A stretch of 64,000 bases of DNA from Dyadobacter sp. 50-39 (GCA_001898145.1 MKSR01000008.1:62001-126000); one strand, 5' to 3'. Positions 44,991-54,495 are shown, counted from the stretch's first letter. Notes: generated from the sequence alone by a model not told the origin. A program made the numbers and translations.

Positions 44991-46139
44991 TTACAGGCTC
45001 ACGCTTTCCTTCTTGTAGAGACCGATCAGCGTCTCAGCAGCATAGTCGATCTCGGCTTCCGTGTTATACTTCCCGAACGAGAAACGCACGTTAGCGCGGT
45101 TTTCGTCGATCCTGAGCTCATTCAACACGTGCGAACCAATGTCGGTACCGCTCGAACAGGCGCTGCCGCCTGAAACGGCAATGCCGGCAATATCGAGGTT
45201 GAACAGCAGCATATCGCTGATGTCGGAAGGCGGCAGGCTCACATTCAAAACCGTATAAAGGCTTTTGCCCAAATCTGCGGAATTACCGTTGAATGCCACG
45301 CCCTCTATGCCGTCTTGCAATTTAGCGATCATCCGTCCCTTCAAACCTTCGATATGCGCTTTGTGGGAATCCATATCGCGGTAGGCTATTTCCAACGCTT
45401 TGGCCAGGCCGACAATACCATAGATATTTTCCGTTCCCCCACGCATATTGCGCTCCTGCGCGCCTCCATGTACGAAAGGATTAATCTTGATCCCCGGCCG
45501 AACGTACAAGAAGCCAACTCCTTTCGGACCGTTGAACTTGTGCGCCGCGCCGACGATGAAATTTGTTTTCAGCTTTTGCAGATCATGGCGGTAATGCCCC
45601 ATCGTCTGCACAGTATCGCTATGGAAAATGGCATTGTATTTTTCGCAAATATCGCCCGCTGCTTCGAGATCCAGCAGGTTGCCGATCTCGTTGTTGCCAT
45701 GCATAAGCGATACCAATGAGCGCGGTTTCGAAGCGAGCAGTGCTTCGAGGTGTTCGAGATCTACCTCCCCTTTGGCATTCAAATTCACATAACTCAGCTC
45801 GATAATGCCCAGCTTTTTCAAATGCTCCAATGTGTGCAGCACGGCGTGGTGCTCGATACGCGACGTGATGGCATGGCGCAGACCGAACGTTTCAATACTT
45901 GAACGAATGGCCGTATTGTCGGCTTCGGTACCGCCGGAGGTAAAGAATATCTCTGCCGGAGCCGCGTTTAAGGTCGCTGCAATGCTTTTCCGGGCCCGCT
46001 CGATGGATGAACGCACGGCGCGGCCGTAGGAATGAATGGAAGAGGGGTTGCCGAATTGCTCGGTCATGAGCGGCAGCATCGCTTCCAGCACCTCGGGGTC
46101 CAGTTGCGTCGTGGCCGCATTGTCTAAGTAGACTTTCAT
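44991..46139 (-). CDS. cysteine desulfurase (IscS/NifS family)
   Basis: A 382-residue PLP enzyme that takes sulfur from cysteine for Fe-S clusters and thiolation. YLDNAATTQLDPEVLEAMLP opens the chain, the PLP lysine is in VGAAHKFNGPKGVGFLYV, and the persulfide Cys lies in AVSGGSACSSGTDIGSHVL. Group I (IscS/NifS) is indicated by the loop length. It is alone; no iscU or iscA lies near. A Cys before the loop is conserved in related enzymes. Confidence 0.92.
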   Translation of the reverse strand: MKVYLDNAATTQLDPEVLEAMLPLMTEQFGNPSSIHSYGRAVRSSIERARKSIAATLNAAPAEIFFTSGGTEADNTAIRSSIETFGLRHAITSRIEHHAVLHTLEHLKKLGIIELSYVNLNAKGEVDLEHLEALLASKPRSLVSLMHGNNEIGNLLDLEAAGDICEKYNAIFHSDTVQTMGHYRHDLQKLKTNFIVGAAHKFNGPKGVGFLYVRPGIKINPFVHGGAQERNMRGGTENIYGIVGLAKALEIAYRDMDSHKAHIEGLKGRMIAKLQDGIEGVAFNGNSADLGKSLYTVLNVSLPPSDISDMLLFNLDIAGIAVSGGSACSSGTDIGSHVLNELRIDENRANVRFSFGKYNTEAEIDYAAETLIGLYKKESVSL

Positions 46140-46219
46140 GGGGATATTAAATTATAAAGATCACTCACTGCCCGTTTGCGGCAATAAGTGACCTGAATGT
46201 AGCTATGCTAACAGCGTAT

Positions 46220-47623
46220 TTATTTCTTCGGTTCCGAAATGATTTCCTTGATATCGGAAATGATTTTATTGGCAAGGCTTGTAGCGGTGGTCTGCGTTTC
46301 CGACTCCGAATAAATGCGGATGATCGGCTCGGTGTTCGACCGGCGCAAATGCACCCATTCCCGATCGAATTCGATACGGACACCGTCGATCGTGTTCACC
46401 GGCTGCTTGGAATAGCGCGTCTGAATGCGGTCGAGAATGTTATCGACGTTGATCTCCGGTGTAAGCTCGATCTTGTTTTTGGAAATATAGTAATTCGGGT
46501 AAGACCTTCTCAATACCGAGGCCTTTTTGCCCGACTTTGCCAGATGCGTCAGGAACAGCGCAATACCTACCAATGCATCACGGCCATAGTGGCTTTCGGG
46601 ATAAATCACCCCTCCATTGCCTTCCCCGCCGATCACAGCGTTGTTGGCTTTCATGGCATTCACCACATTCACTTCCCCTACCGCCGATGCGAAGTACTGT
46701 CCACCGGCTTTAATGGTCACGTCGCGCAATGCAGCAGTCGAGGAAAGATTGGAAACCGTATTACCCGGCGCGTTTCTCAAAACATAATCCGCCACCGCAA
46801 CGAGCGTGTATTCCTCTCCAAACGGCGTGCCATCCTCGCACATCAGCGCAAGCCGGTCCACATCCGGATCAACGACGATGCCGAGCTGGTATGAGCCGTT
46901 GTTCAGTTCCTTGCTGATGTCGTGTAAATGCTCCGGCAGGGGCTCGGGATTGTGCGCGAAATTGCCGGTTGGTTCGCAGTTCAGTTTCTTGATATTCTTG
47001 GGATCCACGCCCAATGCTTCGAGCAAGAGGGGTACCGCTATTCCGCCGGTAGAATTGACCGCGTCGACAACGATTTTGAAATTGGCATTTCGGATCGCTT
47101 CCGCATCCACGAGTGCCAGAGACAGAACGTGGTCGATATGTTTCCGGAGATAGGCATCATCGGAAGTATAGCTTCCCAGCTTTTTTACATCGGGAAACAG
47201 GAAATCTTCCTCGTCGGCAATGCGAAGCACCTCGGCGCCTTCGGCCTCCGAAATGAACTCTCCTTCGTGGTTAAGCAATTTAAGGGCGTTCCACTGGATC
47301 GGGTTGTGGCTTGCTGTAAGGATAATACCTCCCGCCGCGCCTTCCGCTTTCACGGCTATCTCGACAGTCGGAGTAGTGGACAGGCCAAGGTCGAGCACAT
47401 TCAGCCCTACACCTTGCAAAGTACCGGCTACCAGGCGGCTTACCATTTCACCGGAAAGCCTTGCATCCCTGCCGATTACCACCTTAAGATTCTGTGGATT
47501 TGTACGCCTCACCCATGTCCCGTATGCAGCAGCAAACTTAACAACATCAATCGGAGTCAGCGCCTCACCCGATTTTCCTCCCACTATTCCCCTGATTCCT
47601 GAGATAGATTTAATTAACGTCAC
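46220..47623 (-). CDS. glmM: phosphoglucosamine mutase / phosphomannomutase family protein
   Basis: A 467-residue alpha-D-phosphohexomutase. The phosphoserine loop is TASHNPIQWNALKLL, the Mg loop DPDVDRLAL, the sugar-specificity loop GEGNGGVIYP and the phosphate-binding loop RRSNTEPIIRIYSE. The G-E-G loop (GEGSGH in GlmM, GEMSGH in phosphomannomutases) favours GlmM, converting GlcN-6-P to GlcN-1-P for peptidoglycan precursors. The exact loop GEGNGG is a variant, so the sugar is not certain. Confidence 0.85.
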   Translation of the reverse strand: MTLIKSISGIRGIVGGKSGEALTPIDVVKFAAAYGTWVRRTNPQNLKVVIGRDARLSGEMVSRLVAGTLQGVGLNVLDLGLSTTPTVEIAVKAEGAAGGIILTASHNPIQWNALKLLNHEGEFISEAEGAEVLRIADEEDFLFPDVKKLGSYTSDDAYLRKHIDHVLSLALVDAEAIRNANFKIVVDAVNSTGGIAVPLLLEALGVDPKNIKKLNCEPTGNFAHNPEPLPEHLHDISKELNNGSYQLGIVVDPDVDRLALMCEDGTPFGEEYTLVAVADYVLRNAPGNTVSNLSSTAALRDVTIKAGGQYFASAVGEVNVVNAMKANNAVIGGEGNGGVIYPESHYGRDALVGIALFLTHLAKSGKKASVLRRSYPNYYISKNKIELTPEINVDNILDRIQTRYSKQPVNTIDGVRIEFDREWVHLRRSNTEPIIRIYSESETQTTATSLANKIISDIKEIISEPKK

Positions 47624-47804
47624 GATCTAGAATTCCTCTTTATGTTTGGTTGCAAAAATACTAAATTCCCTCTCCGCAATTAGATTTTTCTACAAACAAA
47701 AAACTACAATTGAGTTTCTGGACTCATTTCCGTCGTCTGTTCACCAGCTCGCCGAATCACCGGAAAACCAATCAGAATATACGTTTTCAGGCTGAAACAA
47801 GCAG

Positions 47805-48545
47805 TTATGCCTTTGTAATTTCTCCCATTTTGCCGAATACCGGGTCCATCCATTCCAACGACAATTTCTGTACGGAATTGCTCAGCAATGCGCTCCACTG
47901 CTTGCCCACGTAGTCGAGGTCGTCTTTCTCGAAACGGTGCTCCACAAGCTGGAATGAGTCCTTTTCGTACATGACGACATCTATCGGGTAATCCACATCG
48001 TTGGAACTTACCCTTGTAGAATCGAACGACAAAAAGCCGATCTTCAATGCATCCTGCATCGACGAATCGAATTTGAGGCTCCGGTACAGCAGCGGCTTCC
48101 CGTAGCCCGAGTTACCGATGATGATAAACGGCGAGCCGTCGCCTACTTCTACCCAATTGCCTTCGGGATATAAAAGAAAAAGCTTGTGTTCGGAATCGTG
48201 TTCCAGCTGCCCGCCCACAATCGCGAACAGGTTGAACACCAGCCCCGCATTGTTCAGCGCATAACGGTCCTCCTCGGCCACCCGTCGCACCTGCTGCCCC
48301 AATGCATTGACAGCCTTGTAAAGCTTGTCGAATGAAGTGTCCCGCTCTTCCAGGACTTCTTTGAAATAGGTAATAGCCTTATCCCGCACCGACCTCAGGC
48401 CGGAGGTCATCACAAAAATAGAATGCTTGTCGGACTGGTAAACAGAAACTTTCTTGTTGGTCGAAACCTCGGTTCCGGACGTCAGGCGCGTGTCGGCAAT
48501 GGCCACCAGGCCGGATGCGACTTTGATACCCAGGCAATATGTCAT
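47805..48545 (-). CDS. Anbu-type bacterial proteasome-related protease
   Basis: A 246-residue protein of the Ntn-hydrolase/proteasome beta fold, in the Anbu branch. After the initiator Met the chain begins TYCLGIKVASGLVAIADTRL, so Thr2 would become the nucleophile after Met removal. SGTEVSTNKKVSVYQ, TSGLRSVRDKAITYFKEVL and FIIIGNSGYGKPLLYRSL are the family landmarks. Anbu forms open rings and has no known substrate. It lies 48 bases downstream of the alpha-E gene; the usual permuted ATP-grasp partner is not beside it. Confidence 0.88.
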   Translation of the reverse strand: MTYCLGIKVASGLVAIADTRLTSGTEVSTNKKVSVYQSDKHSIFVMTSGLRSVRDKAITYFKEVLEERDTSFDKLYKAVNALGQQVRRVAEEDRYALNNAGLVFNLFAIVGGQLEHDSEHKLFLLYPEGNWVEVGDGSPFIIIGNSGYGKPLLYRSLKFDSSMQDALKIGFLSFDSTRVSSNDVDYPIDVVMYEKDSFQLVEHRFEKDDLDYVGKQWSALLSNSVQKLSLEWMDPVFGKMGEITKA

Positions 48546-48593
48546 GTCTTAGCGGCTCAAAATGATAGAGTCGCTAAGATAGGAAAGTTTTGA

Positions 48594-49598
48594 TCAGTTC
48601 ATCCACTGGCTTTTGAAATGCCCCTGACCCTGGCTTTGCGACTGTCCGGTCTCCAATCCGAAGTACATATCGAAGATTTTGTTATCCACTTCGTTGTTCT
48701 TGATCTGGAATTTATCGAGGTAATCGTGCAGTCCCATTTTGAAAACATCCTCCACATCGGTGAATTCCAGTTCGCTCCTGATCTTGCTCAACGCGCGCTC
48801 GGCCGGGTTGGTGTAACCGCGCTCGGGGATGGATCCGGCAATGGCATAGAGCGAAAGCTCCGCCTGTCTCACGCAATAGGCGATGGAACGCGGGAAAAGC
48901 TTGTCAAGGATCAGAAACGCCACAATGTTCATGGGTGTCAATGCGCGGTGCGTCTGGCGGTACATATTATAGGCACTCACCGATTTCAAAACGGCGGTCC
49001 AAAGCATCAGATCCAGCGTAGAACCCGAAGTACCCGAGTCCTGCAACAATGTGAAATACTTCACATCCAGGAAACGCGAACATTTGTCGGCACGCTCGAT
49101 GTGCCGCCCGAGCCTTCCGAAATGCCAGGCCTCGTTGCGTGTGATCGACGAGTCGACTACCCCGTGGAAAAGCTGGCAGTTCTTGCGAATGTCCGTGAAA
49201 TACGACTGCATGTGGTCCATATTCCGGAAATCGTCCGGCGAAGTCCCCTTGATGGTCAGGTAAAACGTGTTGATACTCTCCCACATTTCCTTCGAAATCG
49301 TTTCGCGGATCGTCCGTGCATTCTCGCGGGCTTCGTAGAGGCAGCTGATAATGGAGTTCGGATTACGCTTATCGAATGTCATGAAGTGAATGACATCCTC
49401 CTTGGTAGGCTTGTCATAATACTTATAGAAGAGAAAGTGGTCGGCCGTGGCGATCAGTAACGGCTCCCATTGTTCGTCTACATCAGGCGGAAGATCCAGG
49501 GCCAGGTTAAAATTGACCCCAACAAAACGGGCGTAATTTTCGACCCGTTCCATATATCGGTTCATCCAGTAAATTGAATTCGCAACTCGGCTCAACAT
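48594..49598 (-). CDS. alpha-E domain protein (DUF403)
   Basis: A 334-residue all-helical protein with the alpha-E start MLSRVANSIYWMNRYMERVENYARF, SCLYEARENARTIRETIS, WHFGRLGRHIERADKCSRFLD and CVRQAELSLYAIAGS. It is of unknown biochemical role; comparative genomics places it with Anbu, a permuted ATP-grasp and a transglutaminase, and a peptide-making or peptide-handling complex has been suggested. It is the upstream partner of the Anbu gene. The tail is Gln/Ser-rich. Confidence 0.88.
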   Translation of the reverse strand: MLSRVANSIYWMNRYMERVENYARFVGVNFNLALDLPPDVDEQWEPLLIATADHFLFYKYYDKPTKEDVIHFMTFDKRNPNSIISCLYEARENARTIRETISKEMWESINTFYLTIKGTSPDDFRNMDHMQSYFTDIRKNCQLFHGVVDSSITRNEAWHFGRLGRHIERADKCSRFLDVKYFTLLQDSGTSGSTLDLMLWTAVLKSVSAYNMYRQTHRALTPMNIVAFLILDKLFPRSIAYCVRQAELSLYAIAGSIPERGYTNPAERALSKIRSELEFTDVEDVFKMGLHDYLDKFQIKNNEVDNKIFDMYFGLETGQSQSQGQGHFKSQWMN

Positions 49599-49818
49599 AA
49601 AGGGTAAGTATGTCTCTAAAATTGTAAATCAGAATAATCACTAAGCGATCAAACCAAAATACCTAATAATATTTTGCAAATACAAGCATATGCAAAAAGT
49701 TATATTATTTCCTCACAAATTATTATTCTACAAAATTAAACGGCCGACCTTGGAATCTTCCCGAAACCTTTAAAATTTGTAACTTAACCTTTCATCAAAC
49801 CATAACCCGCATTTTCCT

Positions 49819-51384
49819 GTGTCAAAGAAAGAACAATTTATTGCAGCAATTCAGAAATCTTATCAAACTGACAAACCTGTAATTCATTTGGGGTCGGCCA
49901 TTCTCGACGGCGAGATCATCGGCGAGGCCCGCGTGAACCTTCCCTTGCGCATGATGAACCGCCACGGGCTTGTGGCCGGGGCGACGGGATCGGGTAAGAC
50001 GCGCACATTGCAGGTATTCGCCGAGCAGCTTTCCGCAGCCGGTGTACCCGTGTTCATGTCTGATATCAAAGGCGACCTTTCGGGTATCGCTCAGCCGGGC
50101 AAGACCAATGCGGCTCTGGAAGAACGCGCCCAGATACTCGGTACCGTTTTCGAGCCGAAAGGATTTCCGGTGGAGCTGTATTCGCTCAGCGGGAATAAAG
50201 GCGCTCAAATGCGTGCTACCGTCCTGGAATTCGGACCGATTCTCCTATCCAAAATTTTCGAACTGAATGAAACCCAGGCCGGTGTACTCGCCATCCTGTT
50301 CAAATATGCCGATGATAAGGATCTGCCGATGGTGGACCTGAACGACCTGAAAAAAGTCCTTAACTACCTGGCCGAGGGCCCGGGCGCAGCGGAAATCAAA
50401 GCCGACTACGGTACCATTTCTTCCTCCACCGCCGGTACGATCCTCCGCAAGATCGTGGCATTGGAACAGCAAGGCGTAGGCACCATTTTTGGGGAAAGAT
50501 CATTCGATATCGACGACCTGATCAACAAAGTGGACGGGCAGGGCGTGATCAGCCTGCTGAATGTCTCCGATGTGCAGGATAAACCCGCATTGTTCTCGAC
50601 ATTCATGCTCAGCCTCCTGGCCGAATTATACCAAAAACTGCCCGAAGCGGGGGACCTGGACAAGCCTAAGCTGGTATTCTTCCTCGACGAGGCGCATTTG
50701 CTTTTCAAAGACGCGCCAAAGGCATTCCTCGAACAGATCGAGCAGGTGGTGCGCCTGATCCGCTCCAAAGGCGTGGGTATCTTCTTCTGCACCCAAATGG
50801 CGCAGGATGTACCGGTATCGGTGCTTGGCCAGCTTGGTAACCGAGTGCAGCACGTGCTCCGTGCATTCACCCCGCAGGATGCCGAAGGATTGAAGCAAAC
50901 CGTCAAAACTTATCCGAAATCGGATTTTTATTCGATCGACCAGGTGCTAACGACACTCGGTATCGGTCAGGCCCTGATCACGGTTTTGAATGAAAAAGGG
51001 ATTCCTACCGAAGTAGCAGCCACCCATTTAATGCCTCCTGCTTCCGTTATGGGGCCTATGGTCCAGGCCGACTACGACAAGCACGTGCAGCAGTCGGACG
51101 TGTATGCCAAATACAAAGATCCTGTCGATCCGGAAAGCGCTTATGAAATCCTGACCAGGCGGATGGAAGAACAAGCCCGCAAGGAAACCGAGGCGAAAGA
51201 AGCGGAAGTGCAGGCGAAAGTCGAGGCTAAAAAGGAGAAAGAGCAGTCGAGCATGATCTCCGATGCGCTCAACTCCCCGCTGGCCAAACAGATCGGCCGC
51301 GAGGTGGTGCGGGGCGTTTTTGGAATGCTGTTTGGCAAGAAAAGCAGCACCAGGAAAAGCGGAGGTGGGTTGTTTGGGTTTTGA
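49819..51384 (+). CDS. HerA-like helicase/ATPase (DUF853)
   Basis: A 521-residue ATPase of the FtsK-HerA class. Walker A is GATGSGKT at residues 54-61, Walker B is LVFFLDEAHLLF near residue 287, and an arginine-rich sensor lies around VVRLIRSKGVGIFFCTQ. The C-terminus has a long Lys/Glu coiled coil and a Gly/Lys-rich end. The DNA substrate is unknown. The start is GTG. It is transcribed away from the alpha-E/Anbu pair. Confidence 0.88.
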   Translation: MSKKEQFIAAIQKSYQTDKPVIHLGSAILDGEIIGEARVNLPLRMMNRHGLVAGATGSGKTRTLQVFAEQLSAAGVPVFMSDIKGDLSGIAQPGKTNAALEERAQILGTVFEPKGFPVELYSLSGNKGAQMRATVLEFGPILLSKIFELNETQAGVLAILFKYADDKDLPMVDLNDLKKVLNYLAEGPGAAEIKADYGTISSSTAGTILRKIVALEQQGVGTIFGERSFDIDDLINKVDGQGVISLLNVSDVQDKPALFSTFMLSLLAELYQKLPEAGDLDKPKLVFFLDEAHLLFKDAPKAFLEQIEQVVRLIRSKGVGIFFCTQMAQDVPVSVLGQLGNRVQHVLRAFTPQDAEGLKQTVKTYPKSDFYSIDQVLTTLGIGQALITVLNEKGIPTEVAATHLMPPASVMGPMVQADYDKHVQQSDVYAKYKDPVDPESAYEILTRRMEEQARKETEAKEAEVQAKVEAKKEKEQSSMISDALNSPLAKQIGREVVRGVFGMLFGKKSSTRKSGGGLFGF

Positions 51385-51388
51385 AGTA

Positions 51389-51453
51389 TGTCAGGCTGAG
51401 CGGAGTCGAAGCCGCGGTACAGTACCGCGGCTTCGACTCCGCTCAGCCTGACA
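51389..51453. repeat. perfect 32-base-arm palindrome (terminator position)
   Basis: Arms 51389-51420 and 51422-51453 are exact reverse complements around one base. It carries the same CTGAGCGGA-GTCGAAG core as the 43.7-kb repeat, here uninterrupted. It sits between the convergent HerA-like and thioesterase genes, so it may terminate both. Confidence 0.93.
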
Positions 51454-51480
51454 GTTCAATTAACCTGACAGTTCAATTAA
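51447..51480. repeat. 17-base tandem duplication covering the thioesterase stop codon
   Basis: CCTGACAGTTCAATTAA occurs at 51447-51463 and 51464-51480. The second copy contains the stop codon of the thioesterase gene (read on the minus strand), and the first starts inside the palindrome. Confidence 0.9.
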
Positions 51481-52034
51481 ACAGCCGTATCATAGCCGAT
51501 CACACACCGCTGGTCGGCTAACTTATCCAGGTTTTCAGGCACATCCAGGCGTGTTCTGGCATTATCGAATGCATCGCGGTATTTTTCTTTCAGCTCCCGG
51601 CGCTTGATCGCTTCCAGGAAACGGCGCGCATCTTCTTCGTTCTCCAGTACCAGTTCCGGAACAACGGTTGGTTTGTTATCGTCGTCCTTGGCCACCATCG
51701 TCACATAGGACGTGTTGGTATGGCGTACGGTACGATTCCGCACATTCTCGGCCACCACACGGATACCTACCACCAGCGAAGTCCTTCCCACATAGTTCAC
51801 CGATGCGTGCAGCGACACCAGGTCCCCTACCTCCACCGGTTCGAGAAAATCCACCGCGTCCACGGATACGGTCACGCAATACGTGCCGGCGTGGCGAGAA
51901 GCGCACGCATACGCAACTTTGTCGATCAGCGAAAGCAATATGCCTCCGTGAATCTTCCCGCCAAAATTGGCATATGAAGGAATCATCAATTCGGTGAGGG
52001 TGGTCTGGGAAAAACTGACGGGCCTGGGCTCCAT
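51477..52034 (-). CDS. acyl-CoA thioesterase (hotdog, YciA/BFIT-like)
   Basis: A 185-residue hotdog-fold thioesterase. MIPSYANFGGKIHGGILLSLIDKVAYACASRH has the catalytic-type GGxIHGG, and VSVDAVDFLEPVEVGDLVSLHASVNYVGRTSLVVGIRVVAENV is the next strand set. It is expected to hydrolyse acyl-CoA esters in the cytoplasm. Its stop codon lies in a 17-base tandem duplication. Confidence 0.9.
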   Translation of the reverse strand: MEPRPVSFSQTTLTELMIPSYANFGGKIHGGILLSLIDKVAYACASRHAGTYCVTVSVDAVDFLEPVEVGDLVSLHASVNYVGRTSLVVGIRVVAENVRNRTVRHTNTSYVTMVAKDDDNKPTVVPELVLENEEDARRFLEAIKRRELKEKYRDAFDNARTRLDVPENLDKLADQRCVIGYDTAV

Positions 52035-52043
52035 GGATATGAA

Positions 52044-53129
52044 TTATTTTTTCAAAAAGATAGTCTTACCGGTTTTTGCAGCCTCTTTGGCCGTTTCCAG
52101 TATCTCTACGACGGTCACATTTACCGGTAACCCGTACAGGTCGTTCTGATCGAGTTTGATGCGGCCTTGTACTACATCGGCCAATACCGAGAATGGGTCG
52201 GTGTAAGGTGCGGGACGAGGATCGAGTTTGAGCGTTTCCTCGGGTGCTTTTTCCTGGAAGCGCTGCCGTACTGTGGTGGCATTGACGGCAACAGCGTAGC
52301 CCTTGTTACCGTAAACTTCCATGTCCTTTCTCGCAAAAGACCAGTTCCATGAGCCCTGAATAATGCATTGTGCCTTTGGATATTGCAGGATAATGGAGGC
52401 CTCGTCGTCCACATTCTTGTAAATATCGGGTTTGTTCTGATGCGTAACCGCCGTTACCGAAACAGGCCGCTCGCCTTTCATGAGCCAGGTCATGAGGTTG
52501 GCGCCATAACATCCGAAATCGATCAACGCCCCGGCGCCGTTTTTCACCGGGTCGGTGAGGATCGCGAAAAACTCTTTGCTAACCCCTATTTCCTTCGGTC
52601 CCTGGTGGCCGTCGTTCACCATTACCTTACGGATCTCGCCGAGTTTCCCATCCTGAATGAGCTGGTTCACGTGCTGGTTACTGGCATACCACGAAGTTTC
52701 GTAATTGGTCAGAACGTGAATATTGTTCTGCGTCGCCAGTTTCTGGATTTCCTTTGCATCGGCAAATGTCGTGGCCAGCGGCTTCTCCACCATTACATTG
52801 ATTTTCCTCGGCGCACATGCCCGCACCACCACGACGTGCTCGTTGATCGCACCGAATGCCGAAACAGCTTCCGGTTTCGTCTCGTCGAGCATTTTGTTCA
52901 GATCAGAATAAAACAGCTTGGGATCGAGCTTGTAGCGCTCGGTAAACTGCTTCACGAGCTCGGGGTTCGTTTCCCAGATCCCCACCAGCTGCATATCGGT
53001 TTTGTCTTTCCGGTTAAAGGCCCAGCCGACATGTCCGTGGCTCAGTCCGGCTACGGCCAGGCGAACGGGCTTTTGAGCCATGGAAGAAAGGGAAAGGAGC
53101 GTGAGAAAGAGGATTGGCAGTGTTCTCAT
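52044..53129 (-). CDS. exported Gfo/Idh/MocA-family oxidoreductase
   Basis: A 361-residue protein with a signal peptide (cut near SMAQ) and then a Rossmann domain: KPVRLAVAGLSHGHVGWAF and VVRACAPRKINVMVEKPLATTFADAKEI (conserved EKP). The C-terminal domain has GAGALIDFGCYGANLMTWLM. Export of a cofactor-dependent oxidoreductase points to the Tat or a cofactor-bound periplasmic form; no twin-arginine motif is seen (MRTLPIL). Substrate unknown. It precedes the ceramidase-like gene's 3' end by 13 bases on the same strand. Confidence 0.85.
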   Translation of the reverse strand: MRTLPILFLTLLSLSSMAQKPVRLAVAGLSHGHVGWAFNRKDKTDMQLVGIWETNPELVKQFTERYKLDPKLFYSDLNKMLDETKPEAVSAFGAINEHVVVVRACAPRKINVMVEKPLATTFADAKEIQKLATQNNIHVLTNYETSWYASNQHVNQLIQDGKLGEIRKVMVNDGHQGPKEIGVSKEFFAILTDPVKNGAGALIDFGCYGANLMTWLMKGERPVSVTAVTHQNKPDIYKNVDDEASIILQYPKAQCIIQGSWNWSFARKDMEVYGNKGYAVAVNATTVRQRFQEKAPEETLKLDPRPAPYTDPFSVLADVVQGRIKLDQNDLYGLPVNVTVVEILETAKEAAKTGKTIFLKK

Positions 53130-53142
53130 CGTTAGTTACGGT

Positions 53143-54495
53143 TTAGGATAATTTATCAATAATATCTTTAATCACTTCCTGCAAATAGGCCCCATTGTAC
53201 GGACCGTACCAGCTCATGGTTTTGGTTTCGTACAAATCGCGATCGAAATACTTGTCGTGGGTAATGTAGCCGATATAGCCGCCGTTGAAGCTGGTTACCA
53301 TCAGGTTCAGGCCCCTGGATTTAGCATAAGCATCCAGCGGGCCAGTCAGTTCGCCGGAGAAGTCGCAAGGCATGCCTACCATCAGGATATTCCCGACCCG
53401 CAAAGCCTTCACATACACCGGATATTCACCGAATGCCTTCTTGAATGCCCACGGGCGCAGCACGATGCGCATAGTCAGGCGAGGCGTCGGTTCACGCAGC
53501 GGCAGCGGCAATGTGAGCGTTTCTACCAAGGCGCTCTTCGAATCCTCCTTCACAGTATTAGGCGACAGCAATGCATTCTGCACCCCGAATGCCTGGTTTT
53601 TCACTTCGTCAAAGTCATCCGTTCCCTGCTCGATCGGGCCCATGCTGCCCACCGCGCCTGCCATGTACATCGCAAAATTGTAGCGGCCTTTTTCCAGCGA
53701 ATCCACCAGCGCGCCGGGATAATCGCGTGAGAGAACTATATTTTTGGAATTCAAAACCGTAGAGTGCGCTGCGAATGAGCTCAGAATGGCCTTCTGCCCG
53801 CTTTGGGTAACGAATGCTGCTGAACGTATCTCCGGATCGATACCTCCCTCCTCGCCTACCAGCCGGTTACGGATATCGACCGAGTCGAGCGATTCCATGT
53901 AGGTCAGCTGCACGGGTTCCACTTTTTTTTGCGCATCGGTAATGGCCTTGTGAAATGCATTGGCCAGATTTTCAACGATAGCGGGATCATATTTACCCGA
54001 AAAGAACAGGGATGAAATGCCCGTTCCCCAACCGCCTACACTGTTATGGCTATGCGTAGCGCCGAAATAGATCTGTTCGAACGGGATATCGCCCGGTTTT
54101 AGCTTCTCTTTCAATGACTGAATGACCGTGGGAGGAATGATGAGCAGATCGGCGGCAATAATGGCCGCTTTCGTATGCCCGTTGTCGATCACCATCGCAC
54201 GCACATATACGGAGTCGTGCACAGCCGTGTAAGGCCTGCCGCGCCGGTTGCCATAACCCGCTGTGGGCGTAGGCGATATCGGTGTGATATTCACCTTGGC
54301 CCAACCGGCCTGCAATGCAGAGGAAGCCCCGGTAGTATCCGCCTTTACGTCCCCGATAAGCGTTTTCCACTCTTTATAATAGGCCATTTCCCGGTAGGGC
54401 GTATCGTCCATGGTGGTGATCATGGTAGCAATGGCGAGTACGAGCAACAGCAGGAATATCCCGATGATTTTCAAAAGAATGCGCAGCACTTTCAT
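53143..54495 (-). CDS. neutral/alkaline ceramidase-like membrane-anchored protein
   Basis: A 450-residue protein (start 54495; the frame is open to 54552). An N-terminal helix (about residues 3-25, VLRILLKIIGIFLLLLVLAI) anchors it with the catalytic part outside. The body has the ceramidase N-domain signs: AGWAKVNITPISPTPTAGYG, VRAMVIDNGHTKAAIIAADL, YFGATHSHNSVGGWG (metal His) and LSRDYPGALVDSLE. The usual N-acylsphingosine hydrolysis is not certain: many Bacteroidota relatives have no tested substrate. It is in tandem with the exported Gfo/Idh gene. Confidence 0.78.
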   Translation of the reverse strand: MKVLRILLKIIGIFLLLLVLAIATMITTMDDTPYREMAYYKEWKTLIGDVKADTTGASSALQAGWAKVNITPISPTPTAGYGNRRGRPYTAVHDSVYVRAMVIDNGHTKAAIIAADLLIIPPTVIQSLKEKLKPGDIPFEQIYFGATHSHNSVGGWGTGISSLFFSGKYDPAIVENLANAFHKAITDAQKKVEPVQLTYMESLDSVDIRNRLVGEEGGIDPEIRSAAFVTQSGQKAILSSFAAHSTVLNSKNIVLSRDYPGALVDSLEKGRYNFAMYMAGAVGSMGPIEQGTDDFDEVKNQAFGVQNALLSPNTVKEDSKSALVETLTLPLPLREPTPRLTMRIVLRPWAFKKAFGEYPVYVKALRVGNILMVGMPCDFSGELTGPLDAYAKSRGLNLMVTSFNGGYIGYITHDKYFDRDLYETKTMSWYGPYNGAYLQEVIKDIIDKLS

